NCBI GenBank assembly: GCA_003254905.1
Contig: QANU01016365.1
Coordinates: 128,401-192,400 of the forward strand
Source of the DNA: Nissolia schottii
Lineage: Eukaryota > Streptophyta > Magnoliopsida > Fabales > Fabaceae
DNA: 64,000 nt
Direction of reading: 5' to 3'
Of the stretch, positions 36,050 through 47,017 are shown in pieces (the stretch's first letter is position 1; each line of letters begins with the position of its first letter). Under the pieces are notes generated by a model. That model was not told where the DNA came from. It saw only the letters and a program-made list of their open reading frames with translations, and searched no databases. Both the position numbers and the translations under genes were made by a program.

Positions 36050-36800
36050 ATGTGAGAAAATGTGAGGAAATGAGAGAAAATGAGCAACAGAGAGTGAGCG
36101 CCGAACGACGTCCGCGGGGGATCCCGAGAGTGACTGAGAGTAGTCTGGAGGATTGTTGAGCGGCACCTGGGATGGTGCTTAGGGGTTCTGCGGAGAGTGA
36201 CTGAGAGGCGTCTAGGGAGTTGTTGAGCAGCTCCTGGGATGGTGCTGAGTGGGTTCGCGGAGGATCCATGGATTGCTAAGAGGGTTACGTGAAGAGTGCT
36301 GAGTGGGCACCAGGAGTGTTGATGGATGGGTTCCGCGGAGGATCCCTAAAGTGTTGAGGAGGTTACATGGAGTTGCTGAGTGGGCATCTGAAATGGTGTT
36401 GAGTGGGTTCCGCTGAGGATCCCTGGAGAGCTGAGAGGGTTACGTGAAGAGTGCTGAGTGGGCACCAGGAGTGGTGCTGGGTGGGTTCCGCGGAGGTTCC
36501 CTGAAGTGATGAGTGGCTCCCTGGAGAGTAGACCGAGCGAGTACCAGTAGTGGTGACCGAGTGGGTTCCACGGAGGTACCCTAGAGCAGCTAAGCGGGTT
36601 CCTGAAGTNTTAAACTCTCGAGTTTGATAACCTTGCCTGAGCGGGTTCCTGAAGTTCTGACTGTCGCCAGCAGCGGTGCCATGTGGGTTCCGTGGAGATC
36701 CCTTGGAATGGTTGAGTGATCCCATGGATAGTTGCTTAGTGGGTTCCGCGGAGGTCCCCGGACGTTGCTGGTGGTTTCCGAAAAGGGGTTCCGAGGTCCA
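36050..36800. repeat. Minisatellite of GAGTGGGTTCCGCGGAGG units
   Basis: Units of roughly 50-60 bases alternate TGAGTGGGTTCCGCGGAGGA-type and GTGCTGAGTGGGCACCAGGA-type phrases, with at least ten recognisable copies and internal divergence. An N lies at 36609 between two copies of GCGGGTTCCTGAAGT. Open frames on the - strand here (36363-36869) arise from the repeat and are not genes. Confidence 0.85.
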
Positions 36801-37138
36801 CATATATTCCAACGAGTACCTAGCAGTAGAAGTGTATGTGACATGTTTATCTATATTGCTGTAAGCCACCTAAGGGTGCTAAGAACAAGAACATGAGTAT
36901 TGATTTTTGCATGCATCATGAGGATAGATCACTAGAGGTTATGATATGACCAAGGATAATGAATGAAGATGATAATGAACGTAAGAACCAGAATAGTACA
37001 GAAAGATAAAAGTGCATATGATGATAATGATGATGGTTACGAATGAATGAGGCCCTCGTGCCTACAAGGCTTAGCCCAAAGGAAGGCGGCCAATGCAAGC
37101 ATATGATATCGGTTAATTAAAATATTAAGTCCATGCAT

Positions 37139-37345
37139 AGTGCACAAGAGCAGGCTCGAAGGGAACGCAGGCCTTGTGTACGTCACCATGCTCGAAGGGA
37201 ACGCATGGGGCTCGATCACGTCACCAGGCTCGAAGGGAACGCATGGGACACGATCACCTTGCATACATACCTATGTGGTTAAAGCGTCGCTATGTCTCGA
37301 CCATGTCACCATGCTCGAAAGGAACGCATGGGGCAAGGTCACCGG
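37139..37345. repeat. Minisatellite of ATGCTCGAAGGGAACGCATG units
   Basis: The phrase GCTCGAAGGGAACGCA(TGGG) recurs at about 37154, 37189, 37229 and 37312, each followed by a CGATCACGTCACC- or GGTCACC-like spacer. The first three copies are about 35-40 bases apart; the last is set off by a longer spacer. Confidence 0.85.
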
Positions 37346-37701
37346 GCATACATATATGTGTAGTAGTGTCAGAACGGTCAAGGATAGAAAGCACGAGAAC
37401 CTAGTAAGAAAGATTAGTTCCCTGTCACCTAGTAACTAGATAAAGCCGCCCAGGAACTTAGGCAAGAAATAACTGGTAGGATGTCTAGATGCATGAACAC
37501 TTAGAGATTTCTTGGACGGCCAGAGCATAATCGAGTAACCAGATTTCCCCCTATGCCATAGTTAACCACTGAGAACCACCGTTCTCACCCCACTCACTTA
37601 TGGCTTTAGGCGAGTTAGATGACGACCCCGCCGAAGAAGCGGCAAATCCTTCGCAGCAGATTTAGGACTGTTGATCCTGAGACAGGGGAGGAGGCGGAGC
37701 T

Positions 37702-38001
37702 GTGGACAGTGCTCGTAGTGAACCGTCCCCCACCTCTCCGAGTTACACCACCGGTCGTCCCAGAGCTAGAGACTTCCGCGACGGCGAGCCCGCTCCCTAT
37801 GAGAAGGATGTAGAGGTCGATCCAGTCTCCGTTCGACTCCGACCGCCAGACGTACCTGTGTCCTCACCACCTGAAGAGGATTCTCTCATCAAGATCTTGG
37901 AGGAGGAGGACGAGCCCGAGGAGCCGGAGCAGGAGGACGAGGAGGAGGACCCGGAGGAGGACCCAAAGAAGGACCCCAGCGACGATGAGCCGGGGATCTG
38001 A
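37702..38001 (+). CDS. Acidic reading frame inside the gypsy LTR
   Basis: A 99-residue frame with a proline-rich first half and PYEKDVEVDPVSVRLRPPD at about residues 32-50, followed by a very acidic tail of E/D/P (about 60-99). A second frame, 37619-37813 (MTTPPKKRQILRSRFRTVDP), overlaps it and may be the true upstream part after a frameshift. The diverged LTR copy near the right edge reads PYDKDVEVDPISVRL at the corresponding place and is also followed by an acidic region, so the protein reading is recognisable in both. I know no function for it. It could be an LTR-borne accessory protein, or the 3' part of a coding region that the LTR has absorbed. Whether it is expressed cannot be told. 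Confidence 0.45.
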   Translation: MDSARSEPSPTSPSYTTGRPRARDFRDGEPAPYEKDVEVDPVSVRLRPPDVPVSSPPEEDSLIKILEEEDEPEEPEQEDEEEDPEEDPKKDPSDDEPGI

Positions 38002-39489
38002 CCAGCCCTGTCCCCAGACCCTGTCATCAGACGACATTTTTTGCCAGCAACATTAGCTTGATGTATATTTTGATATATGTTATTTTGTAGTACAGGCTTA
38101 GGATATGTACAACCCTTTTTGATGTATTAGTACAGTATTTATGATATGTATCTATGACTATTTGACATGTATGAAATTAATTGCTTGACCCACTTGGTAC
38201 TGTTTACTTTACTGTTTATGTATGTACTTGTATGACAAACGACGCTCGCAATTATCTGTGATACGATTATACGGGACTCATAATAGTCCACACGCATGGC
38301 TCTAGATTGACGCATGACAATAGCTTATGTTTAAAAAGAAAAAAAATGGGTCCTTATTTTCATTTAACTTAATTATTTTCCGAAGTAAAGTAGGGACTAT
38401 CAGTACTCCCACCCAGCAGATAACAACCTAGCGGACGCGGATTATGACTTAAGCATAAGCTGCTAACCTAGGGTGTTACACTGTACATCTTGTGCGAGAC
38501 ACGATCGGAATAGGCCTGAGCACTTTAGGTTAAAACGCACCATGGCGAAGTAGTCACGACATTCAATTTTTCACTTTTTTTTTTCTGAGAGAGAGAGAAC
38601 ACACTAGAATCCTAGAGAACATTAAGGGAAAAGATCAATTCTTTTTGACATTCAATCCTGAGGGTTCCTCCATCTTCTATGCATATCTCTATCTCTTCAT
38701 CTCTGATGTGTAATTTCAATTTCTACATTATGAACTAATTTTCCTTTTGATTAGGACAATGATTATGCAATTTTTATCGATTGTGAATTGATTTGTCTGT
38801 GCTTAATGCTTTTTGTTAACTAGCCATTAATGAATTGTTGATAAACTTGGGGGAGCTTTGATAAAAGAAACCTAGGTGGTAATGAGAAATTGACCATTGC
38901 TTACCTAGTTCTTAGATATAAGAATAGAGGGTGGTGCAACCTTTAGCCTCACACGCTACAAATGGATTCACAGAACCTAGACCCTAGGCGAATAAGAGAT
39001 TGGTTAATCGGGTCATTCATAGGAGGTATGCATGTTCTTGAGAGAGAATTGTGTTAGAATAGGAATCAAGGTTGTCCTTCATTAATAACTTGAATAACAA
39101 AGAAAGTAAAATTAGGGAAACATTAGTGGTGTAGTCAGAGTCCTAATCACCTACATCATTATCAAATCAAACCATATTTCTCGTGACCCCTTTTTTTTGG
39201 TCGAATTTCATTCAATATTTACCATTTAAATTTCTTCTCTAAAAAATCCATCTTGTGAATTCAACTCCAGTTGTATAATTTTTTATTGCGTTCTTGATCA
39301 TATCGTCCTCATGGGAACAATACTTTGATCTTAGACCAATACTTTATTACTTGGCGACGTGGTATACTTGCCACATGTGTTTTTCTCACATCACCATGGT
39401 ATTGATATTTGTTCTGAACGAACGTGATAAGGCTATGATTGAGCTCGAAGATCTTAGTGCTGATGGGCAGGCTCACTATAGCAGATATG

Positions 39490-39642
39490 TCACCACTCCC
39501 ATAGTTCAGTAAAGTAGTCTTTGACTAAACGTCGAGGTAACACTGGAGGATTTGGTTGTTCATCTTCTAGATGCCTCTTTTCCTCATAGTGATCCACCAC
39601 GGCTACCTCGGCTTCTTTTAACCTCTTCTCTCTTTGCGCCAT
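39490..39642 (-). other. Small unrecognised frame (50 residues)
   Basis: A hydrophilic, charged frame MAQREKRLKEAEVAVVDHYE followed by EKRHLEDEQPNPPVLPRRLV and ending at a TGA. The amino-acid mix is protein-like and unlike the AT-rich background, and it lies just past the Athila-like LTR. I take it as a possible gag-like or exon fragment; its origin is unknown. Confidence 0.3.
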
Positions 39643-40839
39643 TCTCTCGGTACATGCAATCCTGAAAGCACTAACACACCAGTGAAGGTCACAAGAAATA
39701 AAAGTACAAAAAACCTTGGTAGAAAAAATATAAAAAATTTAAAATAACAAAAAGAAAAAAAATTAAGGACAACTAAATTTACTATTGCAAAATAGTAGTA
39801 AGACTCAATTCCCTGCAATCTCGTCATAAACTTGATGCATTTAATTCTTCGCAACAAGTAAAATTGAGTCTTTTTAAGACTTGGGTTGTCGTACCTACGA
39901 AGATCGAGTAACTACGTTATTTTGTAAAGGCAAGTAACTATAATTGTCAAGTGCAAGGTTATTTTTAAGTTTTTGTATTAGTTGAGAAATTATAAAAGAA
40001 AACAATTAAAAAACAATTAAATAACTTAAAGAAAATAGATGAGAAGAAGATTTAGGACACACAAATTCCTTTACTAATATTACTAAAGATCATAGCAATA
40101 ACTAAATAATGCAATCTTCCTAGATTTATACTCAAGTTATTAATATTGTTAATGTAATTATTAAACAGTCATTAACCACCATCTAAAAACTTTTTCACAT
40201 GGCTCACATCCACCTCCAACAACATCTAACATCTTAGATACTCTATTGGAATATTTCTCACTCTTCCTTGACATATATAATAGATAGGACAATAATAGAG
40301 TCAACAATATATATGGCCATAGTATTTGAGGCAAATACACATGCGGTATGCATACATGAATCATGAGCAAAATTAAGTATTTGTGCATCATAATTATCGT
40401 CCAATCAAAAATCTTTATACATAAATAAAAATAATTAACACTTTATCTATAATTTAAAAGGTAATGCATATAAAATAATTTGATTAAATTACATTGCATA
40501 ACAATTGAATCCGAAGTTAATAACATTGAATAACAATTGAATCCGTAGTTAACTGAAATTGAGGCAACAACTATAAATCAAGGGTAGAAATATGAAGTAC
40601 ATGGTTCGTGCGTTAGTTGGGTAATGGACCACTACTAAGTAGTGAGGACATTCTTTTGGCGGTTGTTGACCTCTCTGCTTTGTGTTGGTGTCACTGAGAT
40701 ATGAAGATGAACACTATTTTGTCCACATTAATATTATTAGAAGTTTGGAAGTATTATTTTAACCATGAAATTTAACAAATATTCAATGTTAAAGGAGTGA
40801 TACTACTGTAGCAAAAGCAGCTAGCTCGACAGGATAATA

Positions 40840-40882
<43 letters not shown>

Positions 40883-43800
40883 GAAACAATGGAAATGATG
40901 TGAATGGACAAATAAAGAGATGTATGATGGAGAAAGAAGACTAGGCTATAGGGTGTGGCAGTGGAAGCCTGGTCTAGTACGTATCAGGGGTATGAAGTCG
41001 AAACCAGAGAAATCCCTTCTCTTTAACAATCTTAAACAAATGATATTCCATAAAAATAGTGAATCCCATGATGTGTATGCGAAAAATTTTAGGGTTTATA
41101 TCATATTTAGTATATAAATGACATTCTTAATTGATACTATATTTTATGCATCTATATCATTATATAAAAAAGGATTTTCCCCTTAATTTTTTTTGATGTC
41201 CAAAATCATCTTTCTATAGTTGTTATTAAATTTAATTTCTTCACACTTTTCTATTATAATTTTTTAAGTAAGATCATAATGTAACTTCTTCACACTCTTC
41301 TATTATAATTTTTTAAATAAGACTATAATGTAACTTTACATTTCAGTTTAACTATCCATTATTCCCACGCCCTACTTACAAAACCAAAATACCCGTTGTC
41401 TTGAATGGCATATGTGCAAGTTTTGTTTTTTATGTCTTATTTTTGTTGTGGGTTCTCAAATTTTTTGTTTCAATTTTTTTTACTATATTTTTTTCATAAT
41501 ACTTTGTATCAATCAAAATACACTAGTCTCATATAAAGAACTTTAGACTACTCTACATGATCAAGAGAACAAATTTTTCACTCGTCACTAGTGAGTCATT
41601 ACCAAATGAAAGGCACAGTGCTTCTTGCATATAGTCAAGATTATTAAAATCAAAATCTTACGTAAGATTGGAAGAGCAAAATAAAAAACATAAAATGTGA
41701 AATCGTGATACGATTTAACTCGTGAGATCATTTGATCTAACTAATAATAGTGAAATCGACGATGTCTTCAAAAGCATAAAATCGTAATATTTTAATATTT
41801 AAATTGAGATATTAATAACCTTGCATATAGTTCTTTAATAGTGTCGTACTGCCGAATAGGTAACTTTTAATTTTTTTTATACATCATTAAATAAACTAAT
41901 GTGAATATAATTTTATCGAAATACAAATTTAAATATAAAAAATAATTTATATGAGTAAGGTAAGGATGACAATTCGCCGTGCCTCGCCTCATTTGAGTCA
42001 CGTAATTCGACGGTTGACTGAGTTTTGAGACATATTTAAGGAAAACTTGTTTGTATTATTTCAGGTCAGTGGCAAAGATTTTGAGATACTTGCCGCAAAT
42101 AAATATATATACACACACACATACGTATATAAAAAAATGTAATTTTTTTAGAAAGAAAATTTGTCAATTAGTTAGATTGTTAATGAAAAAAGAAAAAAAT
42201 TCTCTAAAAAATTTAAAGCATAAGTTTGGGTATAAGACAAAAAATAAAAATCCATCAAAACATAGAGTGATAAGTGGATCAAAATTTAAGTGAACGGGAT
42301 AAAAATAGATAATGAAAAACTCTTTGTCCTCCATTGTCTTCCCTCTATACAACTGAACCGATGTTGTATATAATATGATTTCCACCAGAATCTCAATTAA
42401 GAGCTACTTTTGGTATACAGATTAATTTGTTCCATGGTCTAATTTCTCACTGAGTCCAACGCCTGATCCGAAACTAGTGAACCCCACACAGTCCAAAGTC
42501 GAACCCCAGACACTTGGCCTGAATTACTTGATTACATGAACTGTATTAATCAATTATTATACTCTTTTCTCAATGTTTTTTTGAACCGACCAACATCATT
42601 CAGGACAAACAAGATATTATTTCTTCGTTTTATAATATTAAGTTTATTCATAATTTAATATATTTAAATATTTTTCTAAAATTTTTAATTATATTTAAAT
42701 ACATTAAATTATAAATTAATTTAAAAATTAAAATGAACTAATATATATTATGAAATAAAATAATATATTTTAAATAAATTTTTAAAGTGTTCAAATGTGT
42801 TTTTGTCTATTATACTTGTCTCATTTTGTAAAGATATTATAAAAATGATTAAAAAGTCTTAAGTTAGACAAAATTAATAGTACTTAGTAAAATTATTCTT
42901 ATTAATTTTTTTTATGAATTAGTTTATCTCTCTTTTTTCTATTTTTATTAAATATTAATTTTTTTTGTATTACTCTATCTTTCTTTCACCATTTTTATTA
43001 AATAGAGATTTTTTTTTGAGATATAATAAGAAAAAAAATAATTAATATGTAAAGAGATATGATATAAAAATTATTGAAATTATTTTCTCCCATGAGCTTA
43101 AGCATAACTTGAAATGGTATTAGAGTCACTATGACTAAGAGGTCAAGGATTTAATCCTTCACGACTCTTATTTTAAAATAATTATTTACACGTCTCAAGA
43201 GAGTTCTTGCATGAGAGAACGATATTAAAATATAAAAATTGACAATTATTTGAAAGTATTATCTGTTTCAATTCATTCATTCTCAGTTCGAAGTTAATGA
43301 TCACACACAACATTATTTTCTTCAAAAACTTGAACTCCTTTTAAATTAATTTCCACTCCCTTCACCATCTTCATCCTCAGACTACCAATTCCTAACTTAT
43401 ATTATAGTAATGTTAAAGGTATAATTTAAATGTTTTCAATTATATTGTTAATTTATGATTTATAAAGTGATATTGAGTACACAAATTTTTGCATATACAT
43501 GCATAAATTTTTCTACACGCATGCACAATTTTTTTTAAGTACTAAATTAAATTAAATCGGATTTACAACGCATTAAATAGTGAAAAGTAACTATCACACT
43601 CTCTTTTCATCTCCCTAACACAAACTCTAAGCTCGTGAACTCACTACCATGCGCAAAAATTTTAAGCATTATGGACAAATTTTTAAATTGACGTACTCAA
43701 ATTTTTAACAACCAGAAACAAAAAATATTACAGAAACGTAAACGAAAACGAAATGCAATTTTATGTGTTCACATGCATAAACTTTTGAATAAAAATGCAA

Positions 43801-45902
43801 ATTTTTTTTATACACATGCATAAACTTTTGACCAATCAAACATGTACAAACTTTTAAATAAGTATGCACAAACTTTCTTATACACATGCATTAGTATTTG
43901 AAAAACTAAAAACAACGATTTTGATGAAAATAAAAATGAAAACTTGTAGATTTATAAAGAATAATACGAAAAAAAAGAGATTATGGAAAAAGAGAAAAAA
44001 AGAAAAAAAATAAATATTAAAAAAAGTGAATGGTATAAAAGCTAGTTAATTTTATATTGTATACAAAATATTTCTCATTAAATTATATATCATTATATTG
44101 TCTTTTCATTATTTGTAATTAATTAATCTTTTGAACGAGTCCAAGTTTTGTTCAACCGTGGCCGCAATGCAAAATGAACCGAGTGTGGACCGTCTTAAAT
44201 TGCGTGAGATAGCGATGGGTACCTGGGTGACGATGCCGGTGACATAGGCAGTGGGCCCCACTTTTTCCCAATAATGTAATGCTTCAGGAGAAAAGGGTAA
44301 CCCTTTCGCTTTCACGTGTGGAACGAACTTAGTCCACTAACCGTTGAGGCGGGAGACTTAGCACAAAACGCCATGTTAATTGAATAGTTCAAAACATTTA
44401 TTATTTGGTACGAGGTAATTTACGTGAATAATTAATAATGTGATTTTTAAATTATTTGATAATTCACATTATTTTATTTGATTATGTAATATTGTTAATA
44501 ATATGAATTATCTCTATGAGAGTATTTATTTGAATTATTACTTTTTAAATTTTCTTACAAATTTTTTTTAACAAAAATACTCTAAACATTATAAACACTT
44601 GAAAATGAAAAACTATTCTAGGAACCACAAGTCTCTAAGGCCTAATCATGTGAAGCCATGTTTATTTTCTTACAACATTAATGCTACATATCTTTACCCA
44701 TATCACCTTACATCTCACATTTTTATGTTTTCGTAGGGCTATTTGGTTAAATTTTTGGAGGAATTACTTTTAAATAATTAAGTTTAAAGAATTACTTTGA
44801 GAAGAATTGAGGTGGAAAGAATTGATTTGTGTTTAGTTTGGACATTTTAAAAATAAGTTTAAGATAATTATTTTTGTTTGGATGAGATAAAATAAATCAC
44901 TTTTAGAGATATAATTACCACCAAATAATGAGTATAGTGAGTGTGATGTGACTCATGTGAGAGGTAAGTGAGAGAGTTTTTTAGGGTTAAAAACATATCT
45001 AATTTCGATTTCTAAAACCCAAACAAAAAGACATCATTTTCTTCCATTCATCAAACTTTAAGTAAACTTAAAATATTAACCAAATAGATTGCAATTATAC
45101 ATTGCATTTTCATTTTAAGGCTACTAAACTTAAGTTTTGGTGCTACAAACTACCAACCAAACAAACACTGTTAAATTATAATATGTCTATTTTTAAATTA
45201 TATTTCTATGTTTGATGTGCGCTTTTTGAGCTATTAAACCTTATAGACAATGACCCAAAATTGTGATTAAGTAGTAAAGATAAGTATAAAGCCTTTTCTT
45301 TTTTACATTTTAATAACTTAAATGGACTAGAATGTTCTCCCTTATTAAAAAAAAAACATAGATATTGTTGTTTTTTAATCTTTAACCAATAACATTTTTT
45401 TATTCATTACTAGCAGCTGATTGACAGACTATTACACAATTTTTAAGATGTTTATTAACCGGCAATAGAAGTAAGATGTAATAATTTAAAATGAGACGTC
45501 AGTAAGATAATTATAAATAAATGTAAGATAACAATGATAAAAAAATAATTATTTAATAAAAATTACATGAGGATAAAAAAAAAAAACTTAGACACCAAAC
45601 GGTAATTATATATAATAGGTTACTGGCACTTTGTGCATGTAAAGTGTTTGTCTATCTAAATGTTTAATTAGCTGGTGACAACAAAATGTAGAAATTGGTT
45701 TAAAAAAAATGTAAACAAAATGAGAATAAAAATGACAAACACAAAGAGAAGAGATGAGAAGTAATGATTGAAGATGGTGAGTTGATAAATTTATTTTAAG
45801 GAAAAAAATGTAAAAAATAAAAAATAAAAAATAAAAATAAAAGCGAAAAAAAAAATTGATGCATAGATTACTTTCTTATCAACTCCAACCCCACATTTTC
45901 CC
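39643..45902. other. Long AT-rich intergenic stretch, no gene seen
   Basis: No supportable gene on either strand. It contains (TA)n at 40844-40879, a short CA run at 42111-42122 and a MITE-like pair CTATTTGGTTAAA (about 44740) and AACCAAATAG (about 45078) enclosing about 350 bases. Near 43108-43175 TGGTATTAGAGTC and GGTCAAGGATTTAATCC look tRNA-derived but do not form a tRNA. A non-AT-rich patch at 44120-44360 has an open - strand frame (44109-44315) without recognisable similarity. Confidence 0.5.
40844..40879. repeat. (TA)n microsatellite
   Basis: Uninterrupted TA dinucleotides. Confidence 0.98.
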
Positions 45903-45965
45903 CACGTGCTTTTTCAAATGTTGGCCACTGCAAAGTAGTCTTCCCCCTTATCATAACGACACGTG
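45903..45965 (+). promoter_or_regulatory. Two G-boxes upstream of the ERF gene
   Basis: CACGTG occurs at 45903-45908 and 45960-45965, about 105 and 165 bases before the TATA box. G-boxes with an ACGTG core bind bZIP and bHLH factors and often mediate abscisic-acid or light response. Function here is inferred from position only. Confidence 0.5.
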
Positions 45966-46070
45966 CCCACTCTTTCTACGCTCTTTCAAATCAACACGTT
46001 TAGAGATTGTTAGAACACCCTTTCAGAAACTAGTCCTCCTCCTCCTCCTCCACCATCACAAACCCACACA

Positions 46071-46080
46071 CTATATAATT
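46071..46080 (+). promoter_or_regulatory. TATA box of the ERF gene
   Basis: CACACTATATAATTAAAC lies about 95 bases before the ATG, which puts the transcription start near 46105 and leaves a leader of about 65 bases. Confidence 0.65.
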
Positions 46081-46168
46081 AAACAAACCTCCCCCCACTC
46101 TTCCGCCGTCAAATCATCACATAAAAAATCATCGAAAATAAAAGGCACACAGGCATAAACACAAAAAC

Positions 46169-47017
46169 ATGGTGAAGCCTTGTTCCAATATTATGGATCC
46201 TACTAGTACTGTAATTACTAGTGATTCCACCGAGCACAAGCCATCTTTCAGTGAACCTGCTTGCAGCAACAAGGACCCCAATCGAAGTTCCAAGATGTAC
46301 AAAGGCGTGAGGAAGAGGAAATGGGGCAAATGGGTATCCGAAATTCGGCTCCCGAACAGCCGCGAACGAATATGGCTTGGATCTTACGATACCCAGGAGA
46401 AAGCTGCTAGGGCCTTCGACGCCGCCCTCTACTGCCTACGTGGCAGCCACGCCAATTTCAATTTCCCCGACACCCCTCTCAGTTTCGAGATGAATATCAA
46501 TAGTAATGTGGCTGCGCATCGCAACAGCACCAACAATTCCCTCTCCCACCAAGAGATTCAAAAGGCTGCTGCAAAGTTTGCTAATGATGTTATTCAAGTG
46601 GGTGATGAGAATAATAATAATAATAATAGTAGTAGTAGTAGTAGCCAACAAGAGGAAGAAGAACCATTATCATCTGCAGGGTCACAAAATGTTTGTGCTA
46701 ATAGTACAAATTCGTTATCACCACCCGTGCATGATTATGGTGGGGGCGGCCTAGTGGACCATGCAGGGGACATGAGGGCCGTGGATTGGACATTTTTGAA
46801 CGTGTTGGATCATGACACTAATTACAACAACGTTGGTGCTGCTGGCTATGACTATTTTGGCGTGTACTCTGGGCTGGATAAGATGCACTACTCCGGTGAC
46901 TTATTGTATAATTCCACTACTCCACCAACATTTTTTGTGGAAGATGATAATGGGGAAGATATTGAAGGCGGTGATGCTTTCTCTAACCACTCATTCCTTT
47001 GGAGTTGGAATTTTTGA
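46169..47017 (+). CDS. AP2/ERF transcription factor, ERF017/ERF018-like
   Basis: A single-exon frame of 282 residues. One complete AP2 domain spans about residues 44-101: [60 protein letters not shown]. It has the DNA-contacting Arg and Trp residues, the WLG element and the amphipathic helix of the family. The KWVSEIRLP signature places it in the DREB-type group II with ERF016/017/018, where the usual valine (position 14) is kept and position 19 is leucine. After the domain come a short conserved helix-like stretch ([16 protein letters not shown]), an Asn/Ser microsatellite-coded run (about 148-159) and an acidic C-terminus ([12 protein letters not shown]) ending LWSWNF, a plausible activation region. 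It should bind GCC/DRE-type promoter elements in the nucleus. A second ATG (residue 9) is possible, but the first lies in a better context. The specific ortholog cannot be fixed. Confidence 0.95.
   Translation: MVKPCSNIMDPTSTVITSDSTEHKPSFSEPACSNKDPNRSSKMYKGVRKRKWGKWVSEIRLPNSRERIWLGSYDTQEKAARAFDAALYCLRGSHANFNFPDTPLSFEMNINSNVAAHRNSTNNSLSHQEIQKAAAKFANDVIQVGDENNNNNNSSSSSSQQEEEEPLSSAGSQNVCANSTNSLSPPVHDYGGGGLVDHAGDMRAVDWTFLNVLDHDTNYNNVGAAGYDYFGVYSGLDKMHYSGDLLYNSTTPPTFFVEDDNGEDIEGGDAFSNHSFLWSWNF

Larger units (their letters stand above)
34914..38480 (+). mobile_element. 3.57 kb solo LTR, gypsy (Tekay/Del-like)
   Basis: It starts TGTAACATCCCGATTTTT and ends CTAGGGTGTTACA, so TGTAAC and GTTACA form the inverted LTR tips. 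The flanks CTATA (34909-34913) and CTGTA (38481-38485) form a 5-bp target duplication with one mismatch, and the surrounding CGAGACAC-repeat LTR continues on both sides. There is no gag or pol inside. Length and tips fit the long LTRs of Tekay/Del-type chromoviruses, which is knowledge of the family rather than proof. Inside are two minisatellite blocks and an acidic reading frame, listed separately. A second, diverged copy in reverse orientation begins at 61028. Confidence 0.78.
34547..39373 (+). mobile_element. Athila-like LTR, split by a solo LTR
   Basis: The left part (34547-34913) starts TGATAACTCTCCAAC and carries direct repeats of CGCGAGACAC-type sequence. The right part (38481-39373) resumes with TGTGCGAGACACGATCGG and ends with TCCTCATGGGAACAATACTT and GGTATACTTGCCA, a phrase typical of the 3' end of Athila-type LTRs. 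Together about 1.26 kb. No primer-binding site or coding region follows, so it is a solo or truncated LTR. It abuts the broken end of the copia element. No exact target duplication was found. Confidence 0.5.

Noticed and set aside
36363..36869. 168-residue - strand frame with repeated GTSAEPTQ-type units
   Set aside because: It comes from the LTR minisatellite; repeat units without stops give long frames, and it contains an undetermined base.
37139..37345. CRISPR array suspicion from regularly spaced repeats
   Set aside because: Repeats are adjoining minisatellite units inside a plant LTR, with no unique spacers and no cas genes.
40161..40391. 76-residue - strand frame with a hydrophobic start
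   Set aside because: AT-rich, no recognisable domain and no supporting gene structure.
43108..43175. Possible tRNA gene (TGGTATTAGAGTC with GGTCAAGGATTTAATCC)
   Set aside because: No acceptor stem or cloverleaf can be formed; more likely a decayed tRNA-derived repeat. The same holds for boxes near 1985-2080 and 6890-6930.
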